From: W-Chloroflexi-9 sp045863195
GTDB lineage: Bacteria > Chloroflexota > Dehalococcoidia > UBA2979
Reading direction: 5' to 3'
NCBI GenBank assembly: GCA_045863195.1
Contig: BTUI01000008.1
Location: 1 to 64,000, forward strand
Length of the DNA stretch: 64,000 nt
In this document: positions 1 through 7,120 of the stretch, in pieces
Position numbering within the stretch: position 1 is the stretch's first letter
Layout of the letters: every line of letters starts with the position of its first letter
Program-made: the position numbers and the translations under genes
Notes under the pieces: model-generated
What the model was told of the DNA's origin: nothing
Databases searched by the model: none
The model's input: the letters and a program-made list of their open reading frames with translations, nothing else

Positions 1-14
1 CCCATGACATGCAT

Positions 15-39
15 CCCCCTCTCCCACCGGGAGAGGGGG
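15..39. repeat. Perfect 11-bp hairpin repeat (REP-like)
   Basis: Positions 15-25 (CCCCCTCTCCC) pair perfectly with 29-39 across a 3-base loop. It is followed by a GGGGTGAGGGG-like tail. This C-rich/G-rich palindrome resembles an intergenic repeat scattered through many GC-rich genomes. It lies downstream of trpS, so it could also act in 3' end formation. No coding region is seen in 1-155. Confidence 0.5.
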
Positions 40-110
40 GCAGGGGGTGAGGGGCGGGCGCGTCAGCGCCCGCTACGGCGTCACGTCCGTCCGAGGCCTC
101 GCGCGAGCCG

Positions 111-139
111 CTCGTGCTTCGACCGGCTCAGCACGGGCG
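111..139. repeat. Second short inverted repeat (CGTGC...GCACG)
   Basis: CGTGC at 113-117 pairs with GCACG at 131-135 around a TTCGACCGGCTCA loop. The sequence looks like the widely dispersed 'CGTGCTTCGAC-GCTCAGCACG' intergenic repeat seen in many bacterial genomes. It lies 17 bases downstream of the trpS stop codon. Whether it is repeated in this genome cannot be seen from one window. Confidence 0.4.
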
Positions 140-155
140 AGGGCGTCCGAGCGCC

Positions 156-1193
156 CTACTTCAGCCGGTCGAGGTAGTTGATCCGCATCGCCTCGCGGAC
201 CAGCACCATCGTCTCCTGCGCCGTCGCGCGGGCGCGGGTGGTGCCGGCCTCCAGCGCCTCGCGCACCTCGTTGGGGTGTGCCTCGAAGTAGGCGCGGCGC
301 TCCCGGATCGGGTCGAGGAAGGTGTTGAGCGCGGCGGCGAGCTTCGCCTTCACCTCCACGTCGCCGACCTTGCCGACCAGGTAGCGCTCCTTCAGGTCGT
401 TCACCTCCTCCACGTTCGGGTTGAACGCGTCGTGGTAGATGAAGACCGGGTTGCCCTCCACGTGGCCGGGGTCGGTCGCGCGCAGGCGGGTCGGGTCGGT
501 GAACATCCCCCGCACCTTCTGCGTCACCGTCGCGGCGTCGTCCTTGAGGAAGATCGCGTTGCCGCGCGACTTGCTCATCTTGGCGTCGCCATCGAGGCCC
601 ACGAGACGGGCGACGCGGCCGAGCAGCGCCTCCGGCTCCGGGAAGACGTCGCGCTCGAACATGCGGTTGAAGCGGCGGGCCACCTCGCGCGTGAGTTCAA
701 TGTGCGGCAGCTGGTCGTCGCCGACAGGCACCAGGTGTGCGCGCGGCATGAGGATGTTGGCGACCTGCATCATCGGGTAGTTGAAGAAGGCGACCGGCAC
801 GGACTTGCCCTGCTCCAGGTCCGCCATCTCCGCCTTCAGCGTGGGGTTGCGCTGCAGCATCCCCAGCGGCACCCACCAGGAGAGCCACGTGGTCAACTCC
901 GCGTGCTCCGGCACCATGCTCTCGATGGTGTAGTGGCTGCCGTGCGGGTCGAGGCCGACCGCGAGCCAGTCCAGCGCCACCTCGATCACCGACTCGCGCA
1001 CGCGCTCCATGTCATCCGCGTAGTCGGAAACCTGGTAGTCCGCGATCAGGAAGTAGCACTCGTACTCCTGCTGGAGGCGGATCCAGTTCTCCAGCGCGCC
1101 GGCGTAGTGGCCCAGGTGGAGGGCGCCCGTGGGGCGGATCCCCGTCAGGATCCGGCGGCGGCCCGTGCTCTGACCTGTGCTGTCCGAGGTCAC
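156..1193 (-). CDS. trpS: Tryptophan--tRNA ligase
   Basis: Class I aminoacyl-tRNA synthetase that charges tRNA-Trp with tryptophan in the cytoplasm. The start of the protein reads ILTGIRPTGALHLGHY, holding the HIGH motif as HLGH, and KMSKS is present exactly about two thirds along. The length of 345 residues is normal for bacterial TrpS. I chose the GTG start at 1193 because GGAGG lies six bases upstream (1200-1204); the open frame runs on to 1301 but that extension overlaps the divergent gene and does not look like TrpS. No tryptophan-codon leader is visible upstream. Confidence 0.97.
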   Translation of the reverse strand: MTSDSTGQSTGRRRILTGIRPTGALHLGHYAGALENWIRLQQEYECYFLIADYQVSDYADDMERVRESVIEVALDWLAVGLDPHGSHYTIESMVPEHAELTTWLSWWVPLGMLQRNPTLKAEMADLEQGKSVPVAFFNYPMMQVANILMPRAHLVPVGDDQLPHIELTREVARRFNRMFERDVFPEPEALLGRVARLVGLDGDAKMSKSRGNAIFLKDDAATVTQKVRGMFTDPTRLRATDPGHVEGNPVFIYHDAFNPNVEEVNDLKERYLVGKVGDVEVKAKLAAALNTFLDPIRERRAYFEAHPNEVREALEAGTTRARATAQETMVLVREAMRINYLDRLK

Positions 1194-1312
1194 GCGCAGC
1201 CTCCGTCCGTCGTCCGGTTCTTTACTTAATGCATACTGCAGGGGTGTACCGGGATGCCCGATGATACAGTTGAGTTCCGCAGCGGGCCACGCGGCCCGCA
1301 TTGAGGTGTCCG

Positions 1313-1546
1313 ATGAAGCGACTTCGCTACCTGCTCGCCGCCTACCTCATCGTTGCTGCATTCGTCGTGGTGTGGCCGTCGACGGCGTCAGCCGGTGGTG
1401 GTGGCGGGTGCAAGGGCAAGAACTGCGAGATCCCGGAAGTGCCGTGGACGCTGGTGCTGCCTGGCGCGGGCGGCGCGATGGCTGCGGGGTACTACTTCCT
1501 CCAGCGATACGTGGACCGCGGCGGCCGGAAGTCCGACGACGAGTAG
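1313..1546 (+). CDS. Small secreted protein with exosortase-like sorting tail (putative mini-substrate)
   Basis: This 77-residue protein begins with a clear signal peptide (MKRLRYLL, hydrophobic core, ASA at 25-27). A short Gly-rich stretch with two cysteines (GGGGGCKGKNCEI) follows. Next comes PEVPW at about 41-45, a hydrophobic helix, and a basic/acidic tail RGGRKSDDE. The order motif, transmembrane helix, basic end is that of PEP-CTERM-type sorting signals, and an exosortase starts only 24 bases downstream. ATG 1313 is preferred over TTG 1301 because GAGGTG lies just upstream. Substrate status is inference; the mature peptide would be only about 13 residues, which is unusual. Confidence 0.72.
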   Translation: MKRLRYLLAAYLIVAAFVVVWPSTASAGGGGGCKGKNCEIPEVPWTLVLPGAGGAMAAGYYFLQRYVDRGGRKSDDE

Positions 1547-1570
1547 CGCCGTGACCCCTCGGCCGGCCCA

Positions 1571-3391
1571 GTGAGTTCCACCGCCGTCCCATCGCCGCGC
1601 GTCTTCGCCGTTGCGGTGGTGCAGCGCCACTGGCGACTGGTCGCGCTCATCGTTGTCGGCATCGGGCCGTTCGTGCCCTCGATCCTCGCGATGCAGGACT
1701 TCCTGCTCGCGGACAACGCGCTCGGCTTCGTGCCGGTGCTGCTGCCGCTCGCGGCGTACCTGTTCTGGCGGAACGCACACGCGGACCAGGGCCCGACGAA
1801 GCGCGACATCATCGTCGACCTGTTCTTCGCCGTGCCGCTGCTCCTCGGGGCGTTCTTCATCATCTTCGTCGTCCCGGCGCGGCTGTCGTGGTACTTCTGG
1901 CTGAACCGCGTCGACCTGCTCGCCCTGCCGATGTGGCTGATGGCCACCGCGTTCATCCTGCTCGGCTACCAGCAGATGCTCCGGACGTGGCCGGCGTGGA
2001 TCCTCGTCTTCTTCGTCTGGCCGTACCCGGCCGTCTGGGCGCAGCAGCTGCTCGGCGGGCCGATGACGGAGATCACCGCCGCTGTCGGTCGACTCGCGGT
2101 GGAGTTCCTCCACCTCCCGTACCTCATCGACCCCGACAACGCCGCCGCCTTCACCACGACCGAACTGCCCGAGGACGAGAACTTCACGCTGGTCATTGGC
2201 CAGTTGTGTTCCGGCACGGCCGCGACGCTCGGCTTCCTACAACTCGGCGGCGCGATGATGCTGATGACGCGCGGGTCCGGGTGGTGGCGTCTCGGCTGGG
2301 TGCTCCTGGGATTCGCGATCGCCTTCTTCTTCAACCAGATCCGCGTGATCGTGCTGCTCATCCTCGCCACCAGCCACTCGCGCGAACTGGCGGTGAACCA
2401 GGTCCACCCGGTGCTCGGCCTGGTCCTGTTCCTCGTCACGGTCGCGATCATGCTCGCGCTCGTCCGTCCGTTCGGCCTGCGCTTTGACCCGGCGTGGCGA
2501 GGGCGGCGCGTGGTGTGGGAGCCGGTGGACGGCGGCGGGCGCACGCTCCGCCTGCTCTGGGTGCTCGTCGCGGCGGCGGCGCTCGGCCTCGGCTGGGGCG
2601 TCGCGGAGGCGCAACGGCTCGGCTTCATCGGCATCGGCGACGGCGCGCCGGTGATCGCGGTCGAATCGACCGACACGATCATGCCGCAGGTGGAGGGCTG
2701 GGACCTCGCCCACATCACGGAGATGTCGTGGACGGACCTGTTCGGGCGCACCTCGCGCGGCGACGTGTGGGAGTACGCCGCGCCGAACTGGCAGGAAGGC
2801 GACCCCTGGGTCGGCGTCCAGACCGTGATCGCAGAGAACAAGGCGACGCTCGACCGCTACTCCATCGAGCAATGCATCGACTTCCACAACCGCGACCTGG
2901 AGGGGCGCCGCACGATCGACCTCGGGCACGGCGTGACCGGCGTGATCCTGCACGACACCTACCAGGGTGTCCCTGGCACGTACCTCTACTGGGTGATCCC
3001 GGTGCAGTTGCCGGACGGCGAACTCCGGCACGCGCGCGTCGCCCTCATCGGCGACGTGGAGGGCTTCACGCGCGTGGTGGAGACGCCCGTGGGCGAGGCC
3101 GTGTCGCCGGGCACCGGTGACTTCGGGCGGGCGCTGGAGGACGCGCTCTCCGCCGTCCCCCGCGCGCAGCCGGGCGACGTGCGCGGCACGCTGGACGAGG
3201 GCATCGTGCAGCTCGGCATCGCCATCGTCGACACGATGGTGCGGACGGGCGGCCCCGGCGTCGGCTTCGAGCCGCCCGAGGCCGAGGCGACCCCCGCGGG
3301 GCCGGAACTCGTGCCGCTCGGCGACCTGCCGGTAACGGCGACGCCGACCGTGCTGCCCTCGGCTACGCCGACGGTCACGCCGGGACGCTAG
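1571..3391 (+). CDS. Exosortase/archaeosortase family transpeptidase with EpsI-like C-terminal domain
   Basis: The 606-residue protein has a multi-spanning membrane N-terminal half and a soluble C-terminal half. The exosortase catalytic triad is visible: Cys213 in GQLCSGTAA, Arg258 in FFNQIRV and His279 in QVHPVLG. Exosortases cleave and transfer proteins carrying a C-terminal PEP-CTERM-like signal at the membrane. Residues about 340-505 resemble the EpsI/DUF3485 domain often fused to or next to exosortases, and a Thr/Pro-rich tail ends the protein. The start is GTG 1571 with a weak ribosome site, which suggests coupling to the small secreted gene 24 bases upstream. No polysaccharide genes flank it, unlike classical epsH loci. 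Confidence 0.88.
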   Translation: MSSTAVPSPRVFAVAVVQRHWRLVALIVVGIGPFVPSILAMQDFLLADNALGFVPVLLPLAAYLFWRNAHADQGPTKRDIIVDLFFAVPLLLGAFFIIFVVPARLSWYFWLNRVDLLALPMWLMATAFILLGYQQMLRTWPAWILVFFVWPYPAVWAQQLLGGPMTEITAAVGRLAVEFLHLPYLIDPDNAAAFTTTELPEDENFTLVIGQLCSGTAATLGFLQLGGAMMLMTRGSGWWRLGWVLLGFAIAFFFNQIRVIVLLILATSHSRELAVNQVHPVLGLVLFLVTVAIMLALVRPFGLRFDPAWRGRRVVWEPVDGGGRTLRLLWVLVAAAALGLGWGVAEAQRLGFIGIGDGAPVIAVESTDTIMPQVEGWDLAHITEMSWTDLFGRTSRGDVWEYAAPNWQEGDPWVGVQTVIAENKATLDRYSIEQCIDFHNRDLEGRRTIDLGHGVTGVILHDTYQGVPGTYLYWVIPVQLPDGELRHARVALIGDVEGFTRVVETPVGEAVSPGTGDFGRALEDALSAVPRAQPGDVRGTLDEGIVQLGIAIVDTMVRTGGPGVGFEPPEAEATPAGPELVPLGDLPVTATPTVLPSATPTVTPGR

Positions 3392-3421
3392 TTCGCGCCC
3401 TCGGCCGCCGGAGTGGCTCGG

Positions 3422-5086
3422 CTACATCGAGGTCGGCGCAGAGATTCCCATCAGGCCGAGCGTGCGAGCGAAGACGACGCGGGTCGCCTCCAGCAGCAGC
3501 AGCCGGGACTTCGTGAGGGCGGGCTCGTCCGCCTGGATGACGCGGCACTGGGTGTAGAAGCCGTGGAACGCGCTCGCCAGCGACTGTGCGTAGTGCGGCA
3601 GGTGGTGCGGCGCGAGTTCCGCGACGACCTTCTCGATCACCTCGGGCAGCAGCAGCAACTCGCGCAGCAACGCCTGCTCCGCCGGGTGGACGAGGAGCGT
3701 GGGGTCCGCGCCGTCCGAGGTCAGTCCCTCCTCGCGCGCCTTCGCCAGGATGCTGGCGATGCGGGCGAAGCCGTACTGCACGTAGTAGACCGGGTTCTCG
3801 TCCGACTGCTTCTTCGCGAGGTCGAGGTCGAACTCCATCGTCTGGTTCGCGCCGATGGCGAGGAAGAAGAAGCGGGTCGCGTCCGCGCCCACCTCCTCCA
3901 CCACGTCGCGGAGCGTGACGATCTCGCCGGCGCGCTTGGAGAGCGGCACGATCTGGCTGCCGCGCTTCAGCGTCACCAGCTGGAAGAGCAGGACATCGAG
4001 CGCGTCCGGGTTGCCGCCGACCGCGGCCACGGCCGCCTTCACGCGGGAGACGTGGCCCTGGTGGTCCGCGCCCCAGATGTCGATCACGCGGTCGAAGCCG
4101 CGCGTGATGAACTTGTCGTAGTGGTAGGCGATGTCCGTCGCGTAGTACGTCGGCTGCCCGTCCGACCGGACGAGTACGTTGTCCTTCGACTCGCCGAGGT
4201 CGCTGGAGGTGAACCAGGTCGCACCGTCGCGCTCGGCGACGTAGCCCTTCTGGGCGAGCATCGCCATGACGGTGCCGTACGGGCCGCCCTCGTCCATGAG
4301 CGAGCGCTCGGAGAACCAGCGGTCGTACTCCACGCCCACGGCGGCCAGGTCGCGGCGGATCGAGTCCACCATCCTGTCGAGGCCGAGACGCCCGAGGTCC
4401 GGGTCGCCCTCCTCGCCCTCGGGACGCAGGAAGCGGTCGCCGTGCTCTGCCTTCAGCGCCTCCGCGATCTCGGCCACGTACTGGCCGGGGTAACCGTTCT
4501 CCGGGATCTCCACCTCGCGGCCGAACAACTGCTGGTAGCGCGCGTACAGCGTGCGGCCGAAGATCGCGACCTGCGTCCCCGCGTCGTTGATGTAGTACTC
4601 CTGCTGCACCCGGTAGCCCGCCGCCGACATGACCGAGGCGAGCGTGGAGCCGATCGCCGCGCCCCGGCCGTTACCCACGTGGATCGGGCCGGTCGGGTTG
4701 GCGCTCACGTACTCGATCTGCACGGACTTCCCGGCGCCGAGGGTGAGCGAGGCGTACCCCTCGCCGGCGGCGATGATCTCGGACGCCTGCGCGGCGACCC
4801 AGCCGGGAGCGAGGTAGAAGTTCAGGAAGCCGGGCGGGGCCACCGCCACGCGGTCCACGGCGGGGTGGGCGGGGACGTGGCGGCGGAGCGCCTCCGCGAC
4901 CTCGATCGCCTTCATCTTGGCGAGGCCCTGGATGCGCAGCGGCAGGTTGGCGGAGAAGTCGCCGTGCTCCGGCCGGGCGGGGTGTTCCGTGGTCACTGCG
5001 GGCGCCGCGAACTGCGGGAGGTCGCCCGCCGCCTGCGCCGCTGACAGGGCGCGTTCCACCAGCGCGACGATCTCGTCTCGAATCAC
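3422..5086 (-). CDS. argS: Arginine--tRNA ligase
   Basis: Cytoplasmic class I synthetase that charges tRNA-Arg. The signature SANPTGPIHVGNGRG (HIGH motif as HVGN) is present at about one quarter of the length, and SKRAGEIVTL replaces KMSKS as is usual for this family. The C-terminal anticodon-binding DALR domain ends in RTLGLMGI. GTG 5086 (VIRDEIVALVE) gives 554 residues, the family length, and GAGAGG stands nine bases upstream; the longer frame to 5212 adds a Pro/Arg-rich stretch unlike ArgS. It converges with the exosortase gene, 30 bases apart. Confidence 0.97.
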   Translation of the reverse strand: MIRDEIVALVERALSAAQAAGDLPQFAAPAVTTEHPARPEHGDFSANLPLRIQGLAKMKAIEVAEALRRHVPAHPAVDRVAVAPPGFLNFYLAPGWVAAQASEIIAAGEGYASLTLGAGKSVQIEYVSANPTGPIHVGNGRGAAIGSTLASVMSAAGYRVQQEYYINDAGTQVAIFGRTLYARYQQLFGREVEIPENGYPGQYVAEIAEALKAEHGDRFLRPEGEEGDPDLGRLGLDRMVDSIRRDLAAVGVEYDRWFSERSLMDEGGPYGTVMAMLAQKGYVAERDGATWFTSSDLGESKDNVLVRSDGQPTYYATDIAYHYDKFITRGFDRVIDIWGADHQGHVSRVKAAVAAVGGNPDALDVLLFQLVTLKRGSQIVPLSKRAGEIVTLRDVVEEVGADATRFFFLAIGANQTMEFDLDLAKKQSDENPVYYVQYGFARIASILAKAREEGLTSDGADPTLLVHPAEQALLRELLLLPEVIEKVVAELAPHHLPHYAQSLASAFHGFYTQCRVIQADEPALTKSRLLLLEATRVVFARTLGLMGISAPTSM

Positions 5087-5265
5087 CGCTCGCGGGCCTC
5101 TCACTGCGCCGGGCCGTGGGGCCGGGCCGCCGGGACACGCATGGCCCGCATCCGCGGGCCACGCCTCGCGACGCCTCGCCGAGGGCGTCCGGAGGCCCAG
5201 TGTATCGCGCACCCCCGCCCGAACGCGACGAGGGCGCCCGGGTGGCTGGAGATCACAGAATATTA

Positions 5266-5284
5266 GTCACTTCTTGGTCACTTC
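5266..5284. promoter_or_regulatory. Tandem GTCACTTC repeats upstream of fasciclin gene
   Basis: The 335-base gap 5087-5421 between argS and the fasciclin gene holds a distinctly AT-richer patch at about 5255-5310. Inside it, GTCACTTC occurs at 5266-5273 and again at 5277-5284, one helical turn (11 bases) apart. This spacing is typical of a site for a dimeric or tandem regulator or an activator. The ATATCTTCGTCATATATC stretch just after it may hold the promoter. The rest of the gap shows no coding signal. Confidence 0.35.
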
Positions 5285-5421
5285 ACCGTGATATCTTCGT
5301 CATATATCAGGCAAAGTGGAGCACGTGCTGAGGCGAACCCTCGTCACCGGGCGGGGCTCCGGAGCACACCACCACACTCGCGGCCACCAACCCGGTGGCA
5401 CGGCACACGGAGGAATGTTCG

Positions 5422-6105
5422 ATGAAGTTCACCCGCATCCTGGCCGCCGGCGCGGCCACCCTCGCCGCGGCGGCCCTGGGCACCTCGGCGATCGCCGCGG
5501 ATCTCTCGCAGGGCGTCCCGGCCGAGGCCGACCGCCCGCAGCAGGCGGCCACCGCCGACATCGTCGACACCGCGATTGCGGCCGGCTCGTTCACGACCCT
5601 CGTGACGGCGGTGCAGGCCGCCGGCCTGGAGGAGACCCTGCGCTCCGCCGGCCCATTCACGGTCTTCGCCCCGACCGACGCGGCGTTCGCCGCGCTGCCG
5701 GCCGGCACGCTGGAGGCGCTCCTGGCCGACCCGGCGACCCTCGCCGACATCCTGCTCTACCACGTGGTGCCGGGTGACGTGCGCGCCGCGGACGTCGTCG
5801 GCCTGACCTCGGCGACCGCCGCCAACGGCGACGCGATCGGCATCTCGGTCGTGAACGGTGGCGTGGTCCTGAACGGCTCGTCGAACGTGACCGCCACGGA
5901 TGTGCTCGCCACCAACGGCGTCATCCACGTCATCGACGCGGTCATCCTGCCGCCGGCGGACGCCGTTCCGGCCCCGGCCGCGGCCGGCAACGCCGCCCCG
6001 ACCGAGGCGGGTTCCACTGCCCCGTGGATGGCGCTCGGCCTGCTCGGCATCGTCGCCGCCGGCCTCGGCACCGCCCGCTTTGTGACGGCTCGGTCGCGCG
6101 CATAG
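5422..6105 (+). CDS. Fasciclin (FAS1) domain surface protein
   Basis: A 227-residue exported protein with a signal peptide (MKFTRILAAGAATLAAAALG, cut near AIAA). One FAS1 domain covers about residues 45-180, with the two conserved boxes FTVFAPTDAAF and the late ..GVIHVIDAVILPP. FAS1 domains mediate adhesion at the cell surface. An Ala/Pro linker then leads to APW, a transmembrane helix and a basic end (TARSRA), so the protein is membrane-anchored or sorted. ATG 5422 is chosen because GGAGGA sits seven bases upstream. The APW-helix-Arg tail resembles the tail of the small protein at 1313. Confidence 0.9.
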   Translation: MKFTRILAAGAATLAAAALGTSAIAADLSQGVPAEADRPQQAATADIVDTAIAAGSFTTLVTAVQAAGLEETLRSAGPFTVFAPTDAAFAALPAGTLEALLADPATLADILLYHVVPGDVRAADVVGLTSATAANGDAIGISVVNGGVVLNGSSNVTATDVLATNGVIHVIDAVILPPADAVPAPAAAGNAAPTEAGSTAPWMALGLLGIVAAGLGTARFVTARSRA

Positions 6106-6138
6106 CCTTCCTTCCCGGGCCACGCGCCGGCTGACCCA

Positions 6139-6166
6139 GCAGCCCCCGCCAACTGGCGGGGGCTGC
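6139..6166 (+). terminator. Hairpin terminator after fasciclin gene
   Basis: GCAGCCCCCGCC (6139-6150) pairs perfectly with 6155-6166 over a 4-base AACT loop, 34 bases after the stop codon. The following bases are only weakly T-rich, so it may work with Rho or as a 3' stabiliser. Confidence 0.65.
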
Positions 6167-6270
6167 GTTGCGTCCGAGGGCGGCGACGCCCGCCCGGGGG
6201 ACTGCGCCCACGGCAGACCGCTGCCGATGCTTATCGGGGGAACCCTGTGTCCCCCTGGAGGACTGACCTG

Positions 6271-6447
6271 ATGCGCACCTTCCGATGTGGCGACGTGGTG
6301 ACCGGCTGCCCCGACCACTTCATCGCCCCGACCGAGGATGCCCTGCTCGCCACCGTGGAGCGCCACCTGCGCGAGGTGCACCGCATCCCGCAGATCCCGA
6401 GCGACCTGCTCGTCCTCGTGCAGGCGCAGACGCGACCTGCCGCGTAG
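6271..6447 (+). CDS. DUF1059 family small protein
   Basis: This 58-residue protein opens with MRTFRCGDVVTGCPDHF and has a later HLREVHRIP helix with histidines. That is the pattern of DUF1059 small putative metal-binding proteins (Cys-Gly-Asp, second Cys, then HxxxxH). Its role is not known. ATG 6271 follows GGAGG at 6257-6261. It is monocistronic between two hairpins, so its own promoter probably lies in 6167-6255. Confidence 0.8.
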   Translation: MRTFRCGDVVTGCPDHFIAPTEDALLATVERHLREVHRIPQIPSDLLVLVQAQTRPAA

Positions 6448-6461
6448 CGGCCATTCCAGGC

Positions 6462-6508
6462 GACGCTGCGGCGTAGCCGCGATCCGGGAGACGCTGCGGC
6501 GTAGCCGC
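6462..6508. repeat. 19-bp direct repeat, two copies 28 bases apart
   Basis: GACGCTGCGGCGTAGCCGC occurs at 6462-6480 and again, identical, at 6490-6508. A partial third relative (CGCGTAGCGG) lies just before at 6441-6450. The 217-base gap 6448-6664 is otherwise non-coding. The repeats could be decayed slippage products of the preceding gene end, which also contains CGCGTAG. Confidence 0.6.
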
Positions 6509-6543
6509 CGACGGCTCAAGCCGCCTCGGACGTCCCGCAGACA

Positions 6544-6573
6544 GACCAGCCCCGGCGCGAGCTGGGGCTGGTC
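6544..6573 (+). terminator. Hairpin terminator
   Basis: GACCAGCCCC (6544-6553) pairs with GGGGCTGGTC (6564-6573) around a 10-base loop. It lies 96 bases after the DUF1059 gene and before the cupin gene, so it most likely ends transcription of the former. Confidence 0.5.
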
Positions 6574-6664
6574 CGCGTGTGGCGGGGTAGCGCCTGACAT
6601 CACGCGTGTACTATCGCGCCGAGGCGGCCCGCCTCGCGGGTGGGCCGGAGAGCGAGGCCCCGCG

Positions 6665-7006
6665 ATGAAGCGCATCCGCATCTGGACCGGCGACGACGGC
6701 GAGTCGCACTTCGAGGAGCACCCGATCGCCTTCGGCGATGGCGATCGCCCCGCCGCCGACTCCGACCCCGCCGAGGCGATCCAGTTCCGCCTCCGCCGCG
6801 GCGGGACGGCGCTGGACTTCCACCCCGCGCCTCGCCGCCAGTACGTCCTCTACCTGACCGCGCGCGTCCGCATTGGCTGCGGCGACGGCTCGAGCGTGAT
6901 CATGGAGCCCGGCGACGTCCTCCAGGCCGAAGACACCACCGGCCGCGGTCACACCTCGACGATCCTCACGGAAGGCGTGTGCGCGTTCGTGCCGCTGGTG
7001 GGGTGA
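6665..7006 (+). CDS. Cupin-like small protein
   Basis: A 113-residue soluble protein with the strand pattern of a single cupin barrel: YVLYLTARVRIGCGDGS, then IMEPGDVLQAEDTTGRGH and a closing hydrophobic strand. The segment MEPGDV followed by a Gly-rich turn and His is the usual second half of a cupin motif, but the first metal-binding histidines are not clear. Function unknown. ATG 6665 lies in a GAGGCCCCGCG context. It stands alone upstream of the DUF262-HEPN pair. Confidence 0.65.
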   Translation: MKRIRIWTGDDGESHFEEHPIAFGDGDRPAADSDPAEAIQFRLRRGGTALDFHPAPRRQYVLYLTARVRIGCGDGSSVIMEPGDVLQAEDTTGRGHTSTILTEGVCAFVPLVG

Positions 7007-7120
7007 GGGGGAGGGAGGGGAGGTTCGCGCATCGTAGTGTGCGGGCCTAGCCGCTCACTCCGATTCGGTAGAGTGCTGACTGGTAGAGTGGCGCGGCGGC
7101 CGCAGACAGGGGACCACAGG

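Noticed and set aside
5212..5421. Possible small RNA or riboswitch in the gap before the fasciclin gene
   Set aside because: No stable fold or known riboswitch motif could be made out; only the tandem repeats and an AT-rich patch are supported.
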